Below, one piece after another: positions 29,101 through 37,217 of a stretch of 64,000 nucleotides of DNA (positions are counted from its first letter, which is position 1; each line of letters starts with the position of its first letter). The notes beneath the pieces are model-generated. The model was given only the letters and a program-made list of their open reading frames with translations, had not been told where the DNA came from and did no database searches. The stretch spans positions 62,001 to 126,000 of the forward strand of contig NZ_CP107561.1 in assembly GCF_026427715.1 (NCBI RefSeq), read 5' to 3'. The position numbers and the translations under genes are program-made. This DNA comes from Methylocystis sp. MJC1 (GTDB lineage: Bacteria > Pseudomonadota > Alphaproteobacteria > Rhizobiales > Beijerinckiaceae).

Positions 29101-29772
29101 TCAAGCGCCGTTTACCGGGTCAATAAGCGTTTGATCTTCATCTCCGAAGCCTGACTTGTTGACGCGGCTCGACACGACCCATTCCTGCAAGGCGTTTTCG
29201 GGCGCGGGGCGCAGGAACGCTGCGGGATTGGCGCCGCGCAACCAGTCGCGCGCCGAGCTCCATTCGAGGATGATCGGCATTCGATCGTGAAACCTGCTCA
29301 TCCATTTGCTCGCAGCGCCAACGATTATCGTCGCTGACTCGAAGCTCGCGTCGCTCTCCGGGTCCCGCCAGCGCTCCCATAGCCCCGCGAGCGCGAGCGG
29401 CTCTCCGGTCGGCGCCGAGAAATAGTGCGGCGTCTTGGCGCCCGCTTTGCCGGTCCACTCGTAAAAGCCGGAAGCCGGGATGATGCAACGGCGAGCCTTG
29501 AACGCCGCCCGGAACATCGGCTTTTCGGCGACGGTCTCGGCCCGCGCGTTGAACGTCGACGGAAGCTCACCAAGCAACTTTTTCCACCAAGAGGGGACGA
29601 GACCCCACCGCATCGGTATAAGTTCATTACCGGCCTCCCCTGCCCGAACGACCTCGATCGGCGTCGTGGGCGCGATGTTAAATCGAGGCGCGAGGTTGCG
29701 CGGCTGCCCAATTAAATCGGCAAGCCGATGGATCTCCGCCCAAGAGAGCTGCTGTGTGAAACGGCCGCACAT
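29101..29772 (-). CDS. yedK: SOS response-associated peptidase YedK (HMCES/SRAP)
   Basis: 223 residues. The start at 29772 gives MCGRF, where Cys2, after Met removal, forms the covalent link to abasic sites in single-stranded DNA. Other active-site residues are visible: Asn in RFNIAPT, Glu in GFYEW and His in RFHDRMP. The family protects abasic sites. It is divergent from a small zinc-ribbon gene and near two SSB genes, consistent with a single-stranded-DNA maintenance set of a conjugative element. A decayed copy of its 3' end lies at 27413. Confidence 0.93.
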   Translation of the reverse strand: MCGRFTQQLSWAEIHRLADLIGQPRNLAPRFNIAPTTPIEVVRAGEAGNELIPMRWGLVPSWWKKLLGELPSTFNARAETVAEKPMFRAAFKARRCIIPASGFYEWTGKAGAKTPHYFSAPTGEPLALAGLWERWRDPESDASFESATIIVGAASKWMSRFHDRMPIILEWSSARDWLRGANPAAFLRPAPENALQEWVVSSRVNKSGFGDEDQTLIDPVNGA

Positions 29773-29831
29773 GAGGTCAAGGTAGAACAGCCGAGCGGCG
29801 CGGTCGAGGCGAATCGAGTATTGGGGCGTCC

Positions 29832-30074
29832 ATGTCATCACGCTACTTCGGCCCGCCCATGACCCTGGACGACATGCGCGCGATCGGCGTGAGGGCGATC
29901 GCAGCGAGCTGCTACTGCGGTCATAGCGCGCGAGTCGATGTATCGAGCCTTTCCGGGACGATTGAAGTCCCGTCGCTTCGGGCGCGACTGCGTTGTGTGA
30001 TCTGCGGCGCTCGGCCTGCCGACGTGAGGCCGGATTGGATGCAGTATCGTGCACATGGCATGGGACGGCAGTGA
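29832..30074 (+). CDS. small zinc-ribbon protein of a plasmid-associated family
   Basis: 80 residues. TLDDMRAIGVRAI is followed by CxCGH (Cys27, Cys29) and CVICG (Cys55, Cys58), giving four Cys for one metal site, and a C-terminal RPDW. Similar short proteins are frequent on rhizobial and related replicons. It is divergent from yedK with 59 bp between. Function unknown; DNA binding is a guess. Confidence 0.7.
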   Translation: MSSRYFGPPMTLDDMRAIGVRAIAASCYCGHSARVDVSSLSGTIEVPSLRARLRCVICGARPADVRPDWMQYRAHGMGRQ

Positions 30075-30096
30075 GGGGGCCGCCAAAGGCCCCCTC
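30073..30096. terminator. 9-bp GC hairpin between convergent genes
   Basis: GAGGGGGCC and GGCCCCCTC (30073-30081 and 30088-30096) with a 6-base loop overlap the stop of the zinc-ribbon gene and precede the end of the ssb-like gene. There is no T tract, so termination efficiency is uncertain. Confidence 0.5.
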
Positions 30097-30107
30097 GAGG
30101 AGCCGCC

Positions 30108-30485
30108 TCAGCGGCTGCGTCCGCCTCGCGACTTCGCGGCTTCCTCCTGCTTCCCCTTCTTGTCCGCTTTGGCGGTCAAGAGCGTGAGTTCGTTGACCGC
30201 GAACGTCTGGCCGTAGCGGGTTTCGCCGTCCTTCTCCCATTCGGTCTGGAAGGCGGTGGAGCGGACGTGAACCAGGTCGCCGGGCTTGAGGCTGTCGCTG
30301 GCCCATTTGAGCAAGCCGGCTTGGCGCTCGAAGATCATGTGCTCATTCCAGTGGGTGCGCTCGACCCACGCGCCTTCGCCGTTCTTGTAGTTAGCGTTGG
30401 AAGCGATTCTGACGATCAGGTTCTTGCCGACGCTTTTGACCGAAGCGACGTGACCGATCTGGTTCATTTCACAAAGATGCGCCAT
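30108..30485 (-). CDS. SSB-like single-stranded DNA-binding protein
   Basis: 125 residues with an OB-fold pattern: GHVASVKSVGKNLIVRIASN, then WVERTHWNEHMIF, and LKPGDLVHVRST. The usual acidic C-terminal tip of housekeeping SSB is absent; the tail is basic (KSRGGRSR), so it probably does not recruit the same repair partners. A second, different ssb gene lies 775 bp further on the same strand. Confidence 0.75.
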   Translation of the reverse strand: MAHLCEMNQIGHVASVKSVGKNLIVRIASNANYKNGEGAWVERTHWNEHMIFERQAGLLKWASDSLKPGDLVHVRSTAFQTEWEKDGETRYGQTFAVNELTLLTAKADKKGKQEEAAKSRGGRSR

Positions 30486-30623
30486 TTTTTCTCTCCATCG
30501 TTTGGGGCCGTCCCCGTTGCGATGGCGGTCGTTATTCGGCGGCTGAGAAGCCTGCGGAGCCGCGGAGCGGGCAAGCGAAGCGCCGCGCGCCGACCGTGAC
30601 GATGAATTTTGTTTCGCGAGGAA

Positions 30624-30670
30624 TTGCCGCGCAGCGGCAAGGGGAAAATTCTTCGGCGCAGGCGCCGAAG
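30624..30670. repeat. two adjacent hairpins upstream of ssb-like gene
   Basis: TTGCCGC-GCA-GCGGCAA (30624-30640) and CTTCGGCGC-AG-GCGCCGAAG (30651-30670); the second is nearly a perfect 20-bp palindrome. About 140-185 bp upstream of the ssb-like start at 30485. Confidence 0.55.
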
Positions 30671-30728
30671 CAGGCTTCGCCGCCGATAGACCTGGCCATT
30701 ATGAGCAACGGGGCGCTCCCCGAGACAT

Positions 30729-30747
30729 GAGAGAGAGAGAGAGAGAG
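30729..30747. repeat. (GA)9 dinucleotide tract
   Basis: Nineteen bases of alternating G and A, unusual in this GC-rich background. It is a simple repeat able to change length by slippage and is not inside a supported gene. Confidence 0.8.
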
Positions 30748-31259
30748 CGGCGCGCGTTTTTCAACGAATGAACCCGAAATCGTGGCATGACGCGTCAAGG
30801 CCGAGCGGTCGCATTACCGGTCAATAACGTTTGGCCGCCGCCTCAGTCGCGCGCGCGTCGGGTAGAGAGCGCTACGCAATGAGCACACGGCTCTTGGGCC
30901 TTGTAAGGCCGTCGCGCTGGGCACTTGGCAAAGCCCCTGCCCTGCCCGCCCGTTCGTCGCCGTATTTCCGCCTGGACTGATCGGGGAAGGATTCGGCCGA
31001 GCGCAGACTCGAGCCAGGATTGCGGATCAGCGAGCCCACGAGCCGGCAAGCAAGAGAAGGAAGCGCCGGAACCGCCGCAAGGGAGCGGAAGCCGGTTTTT
31101 GGGCTGCAATGGCTGCTTGGGGGTTGGGATGCGCGGGAACGACCACCAATCGGAACCCAGGGACTTGCGCGCCTTTCGCGATGATTGCTAGCTCCGGCGT
31201 GCTGTCTTCGCCCAACGCCTCGTAAATCGGCTGACGGCGAATAGCGCCCGCATCTTGGC

Positions 31260-31604
31260 TTATGAGTCGTCGGGCTGTTGCGAAGGCGCGAGCCGATCGA
31301 CGACATTGGCGATGATGTCGGTCGTGTAAACGGTTTGGCCTTCCTTTTGATAGCTGCGCTCGGCGACGCGGCATTCTGCGTAGATCGGATCGCCCTTCCT
31401 GATGTTCTCAAGAGCCCATTTGGCGACCTTCTCGTTCAGGATCGTCAGCGCAACCCAGTCGGTGGCTTCCTTCTTCTCGCCGGTTTGCCGGTCGTTCCAG
31501 ACGCGATTTGTCGCGACGCTGAACTTGGCGACTTTCCCGCCATCGAAGCCTTTGGCGTCGGCGCCGACGTAACCCCGCACGATGAACAGATTGGTGCTGC
31601 GCAT
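31260..31604 (-). CDS. ssb: single-stranded DNA-binding protein
   Basis: 114 residues: MRSTNLFIVRGYVGADAK, then FSVATNRVW, TDWVALTILNEKVAKWA and a DIIANVVDRL strand, the standard SSB OB-fold. The C-terminus ends PSQQPDDS, a weak version of the acidic tip. The ATG at 31604 is chosen because the recognisable domain starts there; the frame stays open 15 codons upstream. A shared AT-rich element with TATAAT (31689-31706) lies about 85 bp upstream in the right orientation to be its promoter. Confidence 0.85.
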   Translation of the reverse strand: MRSTNLFIVRGYVGADAKGFDGGKVAKFSVATNRVWNDRQTGEKKEATDWVALTILNEKVAKWALENIRKGDPIYAECRVAERSYQKEGQTVYTTDIIANVVDRLAPSQQPDDS

Positions 31605-32098
31605 GTGATTTTCGCTCCCGTATTTTGCCTTTGGAAAGCCAAGGCCCAACCAGTGAGTGGAGGGAACGGGCGGCTTTCCAGGCGACGCATTTTATTATAT
31701 TTTGCTGACCAAGCATACCGGAAATTGTGGGCGCTCTCGATTGACCGAGGTACAAAAAATGATTGTTCCTCGTTCCACGCGCTGCCAGCCTGGCGAAGCG
31801 AGCGAGACGCTCAATGTCCCACCGCGCTCGGCTGCATCGGCGAGGGTAGCGCCGGTGCCGCGCGAACGCCAAAACGAAGTGGGGGATCGCACACCGCGAT
31901 CGAAGGCGCGGGCATGCCGATACGGCTGCGGGAGCCGGACGCAAAACAAGTTGTGGGCATTCGACGCGCTCTGCTCTGCGAAAGTAGCGAGAGAGAGCGT
32001 GCGTCGAAGCCACGCGACAGGGATCGTCACCGAAGGGCGAAGACGCCGGCGGCGGCTTCGGTCGCCACGCGACTAGAGCCCGATCCGAAGGGGTCGCC
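31605..32098. other. intergenic region between ssb and acyltransferase
   Basis: No gene is supported in about 490 bp. The only clear signal is the AT-rich element at 31689-31706 containing TATAAT on the minus strand. Confidence 0.4.
31689..31706 (-). promoter_or_regulatory. 18-bp AT-rich element, copy 2, probable ssb promoter -10
   Basis: CATTTTATTATATTTTGC, identical to 16394-16411. On the minus strand it reads GCAAAATATAATAAAATG with a perfect TATAAT directed toward ssb. No good -35 was found 17 bp upstream. Confidence 0.5.
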
Positions 32099-33241
32099 AT
32101 GATCCAAAGCAAAACGAAAACGATCGAGAGAATTGGCGCAATCGACGAGCTGCGCGGCCTGGCGCTCATGCTGGTGATGCTGTCGCATGTCGGGTTGGTC
32201 TACGGGCTCGAGACGGACCTTGCATACGCCCTCGCCCTGCCCGCCTTTGGCGTCGGCGTCGACTTGTTCTTGGTGATATCGGGCTTCGTGATCTACCAGA
32301 ACGTCTTTGCAACGAAGGCCTTGGCGGGCGGAAATGCTCTGGCCGGCGCGTGGGCGTTCTGGGTTCGCCGTCTCGTGAGGATCGCGGCGCCGGCCTGGAC
32401 GATCGTCGCCGTTATAGGCGTGGTTCGCATAGCGCAGGAAGGGGTGGAAGGGTCTTGGGCCGATCTCGCCGCGGGTGCAGGGTGCTTCGCAAATTTTTAT
32501 TGGGCAGGCTGCGAGGCAAGCCCAGCCCCCTGCCCGCATCATCTCGTCGCCTCGCATTTTTGGAGCTTATCGCTCGAAGGGCAATTCTATGCGTTGGCGC
32601 CGGCTCTCGCGGCCCTGCCCCGGCATCTGGCGATACCGGCGGGTGTGACTGTCCTAGCGATGGGCGCGGCTGTTCCACGGCCTGTAGGGTCATACCTTTG
32701 GACAATGCGACCAGACGCCCTGTTGATCGGGATGGGCATCGCAGCAGTGTCAGAGCAAGCCGGCATCCTGCGAAAGTTCTGGCCGGCTCTGAGCCTCGGA
32801 CAAGCGGTCTATTGGGCGTGCGTCGCCTCCATTCTCGAGCGTCTGGCGATCGGGCGCTTTTCGGGTCTGGGCCTCGTTTTCGTGGCGCTATTGTTTGGGT
32901 TCGTTGTAGCGGGGCGCCTGAAAGCTGGCGCAGCCGGGTGTTGGCCCGCGAGGGCGTTGCGTAAGGGTGGCGAAATGTCGTTTTCGGCTTACCTCGTTCA
33001 CTTGCCCGTGTTGTCAGAAATGCACGACGCGCTTGCCGATAAGATGACGCCGATGTTGTCCCTCGTAGCCTCTCTCGCGGCGATCGTTGCAGCCACAATG
33101 GTCTGGGAGACGCTGGTTGTGAAACCGTCGGCGGAGTTGGGGCGGCGGCTATCGGAAAAACTGATTCTAAAAAATTGCAAATCGGAGGCGGAAGGGTGTA
33201 ATTTTGGTCGCCAATTTTTTAGAAAGAGGCGTACGGGATGA
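32099..33241 (+). CDS. acyltransferase 3 family membrane protein
   Basis: 380 residues with about ten membrane helices. The N-terminal IDELRGLALMLVMLSHVG carries the catalytic-type Arg and His. SHFWSLSLEGQFY near residue 155 is the second conserved block. These enzymes O-acylate surface sugars or exopolysaccharide in the inner membrane. The stop overlaps the ATG of the TrbM-like gene (ATGA), so the two are cotranscribed. An AT-rich inverted pair lies around its 3' end (33165 and 33212). Confidence 0.85.
   Translation: MIQSKTKTIERIGAIDELRGLALMLVMLSHVGLVYGLETDLAYALALPAFGVGVDLFLVISGFVIYQNVFATKALAGGNALAGAWAFWVRRLVRIAAPAWTIVAVIGVVRIAQEGVEGSWADLAAGAGCFANFYWAGCEASPAPCPHHLVASHFWSLSLEGQFYALAPALAALPRHLAIPAGVTVLAMGAAVPRPVGSYLWTMRPDALLIGMGIAAVSEQAGILRKFWPALSLGQAVYWACVASILERLAIGRFSGLGLVFVALLFGFVVAGRLKAGAAGCWPARALRKGGEMSFSAYLVHLPVLSEMHDALADKMTPMLSLVASLAAIVAATMVWETLVVKPSAELGRRLSEKLILKNCKSEAEGCNFGRQFFRKRRTG
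33165..33224. repeat. AT-rich inverted pair TTCTAAAAAATTG
   Basis: TTCTAAAAAATTG at 33165-33177 and its exact complement CAATTTTTTAGAA at 33212-33224, inside the last codons of the acyltransferase gene. The same 13-mer recurs at 37497-37509. The DNA is strikingly AT-rich for this replicon. Confidence 0.55.
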
Positions 33242-33504
33242 GAACGAGGCTACTCTTCGGCGCGGCGGCGCTTGTCCTCGCGTTTTCAGGCGCGACTGCA
33301 AAAGCCGACGACGCTTACGCGTGCACGGTGTTGCTATGCACGGTGCCGGGCGCCGGCGACTGGCGAGGCATTCCAGCTTGCGTCGGGCCGGTGACAACCG
33401 CGCTGGCGGAAGCGAGCTTGGGGATTCCCTGGCCGGTTTGTCCCGAGGCGGCGATCTCGGCGGCGACGTCGCAGTCACACGCAAACAGCCTCCAATCGAA
33501 ATAA
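33238..33504 (+). CDS. TrbM/KikA-like periplasmic protein
   Basis: 88 residues with a signal peptide (residues 1-23). The mature part has four Cys (29, 34, 48, 68) in the pattern C-x4-C...WRGIPAC...P-x-C, followed by a short tail, which resembles the TrbM/KikA group linked to conjugative transfer and plasmid killing functions. Two disulfides are likely in the periplasm. It overlaps the acyltransferase stop by 4 bp. Confidence 0.6.
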   Translation: MRTRLLFGAAALVLAFSGATAKADDAYACTVLLCTVPGAGDWRGIPACVGPVTTALAEASLGIPWPVCPEAAISAATSQSHANSLQSK

Positions 33505-33801
33505 AAGAAACCTCATCTCCGCGGGCGCTCGCTTTGTCGCCCGAGCTGCAAGCGCTGCTGGCAAGTAGCGCTTGCGGTTTTTGTGTTCGAACGCGTCCGG
33601 ATGGCGGACCAGCAATTCTCCTCGCCCCTTCCCCGTTTTCTGAAGAGGCCGAACATAAGCGGTTGCGGCCAAAAGACGCGAAGCGCCGGCGGCAGCGCCG
33701 CGTCCGCTCCCATATCAAGGGCGCGCCGCCAAGTGGCGCCTCTTCTCGCGGGACATTATCGCGGTGCGCTCACAACAGCCAGTGAACTGGAACGGCGGGA
33801 G
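33505..33801. other. about 300 bp without a clear gene
   Basis: Several frames are open by chance in this GC-rich DNA, but none has a convincing start, domain or ribosome-binding site. Confidence 0.3.
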
Positions 33802-34038
33802 ATGGCCGCACGCCGGAAGGCAGTCCAACGGCTAAAAGTTTGGGTCCCGGAAAAGTCGGCGGCGAGATCGCTACACATCCAGGCAGGCCAAGCGGCCATT
33901 TTTCGCTTGAACCAATCCGCAGGACGGAGCCATCGACCTGACGGGCTTGTAGCCTGCGGGGACAGCGTTAAAAAGCCTTTTACAGATTCGGGGTGTAATC
34001 GCGCGCTCTTCAGCCCGATCGGAGTAACGAGCGCATGA
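33802..34038 (+). CDS. possible 78-residue basic protein
   Basis: Frame starting MAARRKAVQRLKVWVPEK and ending in ATGA, which overlaps the next start by 4 bp. The overlap and a GGCGGGAG just before the ATG favour a real gene; the amino-acid make-up after residue 35 is unconvincing. It could also be a degraded gene whose frame runs back to 33583. Confidence 0.25.
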   Translation: MAARRKAVQRLKVWVPEKSAARSLHIQAGQAAIFRLNQSAGRSHRPDGLVACGDSVKKPFTDSGCNRALFSPIGVTSA

Positions 34039-34406
34039 GCGAGAATGCCGATCTTGACAAGAGAGCCGCCGAAGCCTTGCTCCGTTATCGTGGCGCGCTC
34101 GCCAGGGTCGAAGCGCTGGAACAGGACGAGGCGGTAGCGCATCGGGCGCTTGTCGAATGGCGCAGCCTTGTAGAAAACTCAAATCTCGACGGCGGTGGTT
34201 CCGCCGCCAGATCGAATCTCGCCGAAGCCGGGCAGAACGCCATTTCCCGGCTGCATGACATCCGAGTCGCGATGAGCGAGGCCACGGCGGAGTTGAAATC
34301 GGCCCTTACGACTCTTGTCGCCTTTGATGACGCCTTGGGCTACCTCCCCTTTCCAGAGGCGACCAAATCGAATGTGGAGGGCGCCGGCGACAGCGCGGAA
34401 GATTGA
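34035..34406 (+). CDS. hypothetical helical (coiled-coil-like) protein
   Basis: 123 residues, predominantly helical with heptad-like spacing (residues 5-45 and 60-95) and an acidic C-terminus. No domain was recognised. It overlaps the preceding frame by 4 bp and faces the LuxR-type pseudogene. Its codon use looks normal for the region. Confidence 0.5.
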   Translation: MSENADLDKRAAEALLRYRGALARVEALEQDEAVAHRALVEWRSLVENSNLDGGGSAARSNLAEAGQNAISRLHDIRVAMSEATAELKSALTTLVAFDDALGYLPFPEATKSNVEGAGDSAED

Positions 34407-34532
34407 AAGTTTGCGGAAGATTCTCGAAGACAGCCCCCTCTCGTTCCCGCTCTCTTTCGCTTTGAGCGGACCGATGGAGTCGATAGCGCCGGCCGTCCCG
34501 CGTCGAACCCGCCTCGTTCGCCCTGCTTCGTC

Positions 34533-35258
34533 CTATGGGATCAGCCCTCGTCTCACCGCCAGCGCCACCGCATGCGTGACGTTCTCCGCCTCGAGTTTGG
34601 CGCGCGCATTGTCGAGATGAAAAGCCACGGTGCGCGGTGTGATATCGAGAATTTGGGCGGTCTTCTCGATTGTGCGGCCGAGCGAGATCCAAGTGAGGCA
34701 TTGCGTTTGACGCTGGCTGAGCGGGGCCGACGGATCCCGCACGACAGGGGCTCTAAAGACGGCCTCAACGTGGGCGTGGAAATAAGTCCCCATGATTCGC
34801 AAAAGAACCTTCGCCTCTTCGACGTTTTCGTAAAGGTCTGGACCGTGTTGATCAGCCGCGAACGTGAAGGAGGCGAAGCGATCAAAGCCGGCTGGGATAG
34901 GGATGGTGACGCCCTTCTCGATCCCAAACTCAGCGGCTTCTCCGAAGAAGCGCTTCTGAACATCCTCGGCTGCGTTCGACGCCTGCGCTCCGCCCCAATG
35001 GAAAAGATCGCGATCGCGCCGTGCTCGAATGACGACCGGATCGATTCGATCGTAGCGCTGCTTGCGATAGCGCATTGATCACTCTTTCGGGTACGTCGAA
35101 ATCAACCTGTGGCCGTCGCCCGCGAATGCCAGATAAGCGAACGAACGGAAGCCCAATTTTTGAACCGCTCGCTCGGCGACAGTGCGGAAAGCCAAGGTGT
35201 CTGAGGCCGTGCGCACGCCGTCGATGAATTCCTGATACGCAATTTCAAGTTGCCGCAT
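34533..35258 (-). pseudogene. LuxR-type quorum-sensing regulator interrupted by in-frame TGA
   Basis: Starting at 35258 (MRQLEIAYQEFIDGV) the frame encodes the autoinducer-binding domain up to LISTYPKE. It then meets TGA at 35081-35079 and continues in the same frame as SMRYRKQRYDRIDPVVIRAR to a LuxR helix-turn-helix (LSQRQTQCLTWISLGRTIEK, TPRTVAFHLDNARAKL). Relatives read YPxxW here, so TGA most likely replaces the conserved Trp codon TGG. Full length would be about 241 residues. The downstream Met at 35075 could give an N-terminally truncated product. No luxI-type gene is in the window. A lux box lies 160 bp upstream. Confidence 0.85.
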
Positions 35259-35421
35259 TTGGTAAAACCTCTCGCCAAAAGCCCTCCGCTTTTCTCGCCG
35301 CTCCCCCCTTCTGCCTCTTGCAGCAGCCTCGGTACCCACGCGCCTTGAGCGCCGCCGCAAATTTGCGAGCGCTGTTTGTGATGCTGATGCGGCGATTTTG
35401 TGAACGCGGCTACGAGGCGAC

Positions 35422-35441
35422 CCCTGTGAAATTGCACAGGT
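35422..35441. promoter_or_regulatory. lux-box operator
   Basis: CCCTGTGAAATTGCACAGGT matches ACCTGT-N8-ACAGGT at 11 of 12 defined positions (the reverse strand reads ACCTGT-N8-ACAGGG). It lies between the broken luxR gene and the divergent gene at 35535. It is placed about 94 bp before that start, suitable for an activated promoter. Confidence 0.75.
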
Positions 35442-35534
35442 TCCTCGGCGGCGGGTCTCTGGTTAGGTGCGCTCCGAGTTGATCCGCGAACCGGAGAGCT
35501 CGAATTCTCCCTTGAGAACTGGGGGTCGCCATTT

Positions 35535-36074
35535 ATGAAAGGCCAAGTCTTGAAGTTTCCCACCCGCGTGGCGCGGCGGGGAGACGTGTGGTGCGAACCA
35601 CTCAAAATATATTTTCCTCAGGTCTACCGTCTCGTCAGGAAGAGAGTGTCTCTTTCCTCAGTGGCGCCAAGCTTCAAGCATAACGAGACCATTGTCGCTT
35701 GTGATTTTTCTCTCTTCAATCTCAAGGACGACGTGGCGGGAATTGCGAAGGCGATCCCCGTGCGCCACTTATCGCCCTCGGACGATCGCTCAGTGATCAT
35801 TCGTCACCATTGGTCAGAGTCACTCGCGAACGCCTATTTGCAGGGCGTCGAAGACATGAACCCAGACCAGCCGCGCGGCGGGATCTATGAGACGGAAGGG
35901 GAAATTTTCACGATCGCGAAATGCCGAACCCGCAAGAGCTGGTCCGGCCCGATGATCTTCTATCTTGCCGATCTGTTCGAGGACGATTCCGACATTGGGG
36001 TCCAAATTTGGGAAAAGTCGGTTGGGGTCGACGGCGAGCTGCGAGCGACCGACATTTTTTATGAAGACGACTGA
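35535..36074 (+). CDS. hypothetical protein under a lux box
   Basis: 179 residues, no signal peptide or membrane helix. It starts MKGQVLKFPTRVARRGDVWC and ends in an acidic stretch. There is a short conserved-looking centre (SVIIRHHWSESLANAYLQGVEDM). No family was recognised. The lux box in its upstream region makes it the only visible target of the LuxR-type regulator, so it may be a quorum-regulated plasmid protein. Confidence 0.65.
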   Translation: MKGQVLKFPTRVARRGDVWCEPLKIYFPQVYRLVRKRVSLSSVAPSFKHNETIVACDFSLFNLKDDVAGIAKAIPVRHLSPSDDRSVIIRHHWSESLANAYLQGVEDMNPDQPRGGIYETEGEIFTIAKCRTRKSWSGPMIFYLADLFEDDSDIGVQIWEKSVGVDGELRATDIFYEDD

Positions 36075-36502
36075 GGCGCGAAGGCTGCGGGCTTAGCCAC
36101 CGCGCGCAAAAACTGACTGCAGGAGCACGAGGCGGCTCAACCGCGCGGCGAAGCAAGACGCGGAAGTACAGCCTGCATGATTCGAAGCGAAAAGTTCACG
36201 AAGAACTTCCGCAAGAGGTTCGGGTTCGCGTCGAAAGATGGCTACCGGAGTCGCGGGGGCGATCGAGCGCTGACCTATCGTTTGGAAGCCGCCGCGAGCC
36301 ATGGCCTCCGCCGGGTGCAGCTTGCCGCATCCGAAAGTCCTGAAGCCTTTCGGGTTGTTCGTCTTATCGAACCCCGAACGACGCCGCACGTGCGGCGATC
36401 TCGCCGCCTCCCTTATTGGAAAGCCTAATGCGCGGCGATAGCCGCGCCTCGTTGCTCGAATCTCGCGTCATGCGAAATTCGAGCGTGAGAAGCGATCGCG
36501 CT
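36075..36502. other. 430-bp region without a convincing gene
   Basis: Short frames exist on both strands (for example plus 36177-36428), but none has a ribosome-binding site or recognisable motif. Nothing else was noted. Confidence 0.3.
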
Positions 36503-37126
36503 TCAAGCGCGGTCCCGAATTTTCTTCCGGAAGGCCTCCTCGAAGCGGGCTAAGGCCGCCGAGAGCGAACTGTCTGGGTCGATTTCAGGTCGCTGCGGTT
36601 CTGCGTTGTTAAAGAATGATTCTTGATTCGAGGTTCCCGACTGATTTTTGGATTTGGAAAGAAAACCCAATACGGCGGCTGCTCCCGGGTCGTTGAACCG
36701 ATACCCATTGGAGGTGCGAAAGACGCGGACCCTCGCGCCCTCGCCTCCAAAGAGATCGGCGCCAGCCTCGCGAACGCGCTTGAGGCGATTGACCCAGGTG
36801 AGGAGACCTGCGGCCTCCAACCGCTTGATGGCGGCGCCGACGTGCGATCGGGAGCATTTCGCCTTGGCGGCGATTGACTCATAGGAAGGAAAGCAAAGAC
36901 CGGTTTTGCAGTTGTGAAACAGCCACAGGAGGGCTTCGAGGACGTCGCAATCCTTGGCGGTTAAGGCACCGTAGTGCTTGCCGCTTTTGGTTTTGACCTT
37001 CAGCGCGCGGGCGCGCGCCATGATCCGAACCTTGGCGTTCCTATCGAGAGCGCGCGGGCGTCCTGCGCCAAACACCTTCTCGCGCCGCGGCCGCAAGTGC
37101 GGCGCGGTCAGTGCGTTTGCGACCAT
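36503..37126 (-). CDS. winged-helix replication-type protein
   Basis: 207 residues. The start at 37126 has a good GGAG 5 bases upstream. The centre is a winged helix: LEALLWLFHNCKTGLCFPSYESIAAKAKCSRSHVGAAIKRLEAAGLL, then a basic wing and VRVFRTSNGYRF. This resembles the HTH_36-type proteins annotated as plasmid replication or control proteins in alphaproteobacteria. A terminator-bearing small transcript of opposite strand in its leader would fit copy-number control. No other replication gene is in the window, so it is the candidate initiator, though this is not proven. Confidence 0.6.
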   Translation of the reverse strand: MVANALTAPHLRPRREKVFGAGRPRALDRNAKVRIMARARALKVKTKSGKHYGALTAKDCDVLEALLWLFHNCKTGLCFPSYESIAAKAKCSRSHVGAAIKRLEAAGLLTWVNRLKRVREAGADLFGGEGARVRVFRTSNGYRFNDPGAAAVLGFLSKSKNQSGTSNQESFFNNAEPQRPEIDPDSSLSAALARFEEAFRKKIRDRA

Positions 37127-37217
37127 GATTTCTCCGTGGGGGCGTGGTTCGTACGCCCCGCCGGAAGCGGTCAGCACTTGAGCAAAGCGAATGCGTTAGC
37201 GGAACCGTCAATTCCGC

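Larger units (their letters stand above)
30486..31259. other. palindrome-rich 770-bp intergenic region between two ssb genes
   Basis: No gene is supported. It holds two hairpins (30624-30640 and 30651-30670), an inverted pair GAAGCCTG/CAGGCTTC (near 30548 and 30671) and a (GA)9 tract at 30729-30747. It could be an origin-like, leader or regulatory region. The rest looks featureless. Confidence 0.4.

Noticed and set aside
30811..30835. Third copy of the yedK-tail repeat
   Set aside because: Only a short stretch (ACCGGTCAATAACG) resembles the other two and the encoded residues do not match, so chance similarity is as likely.
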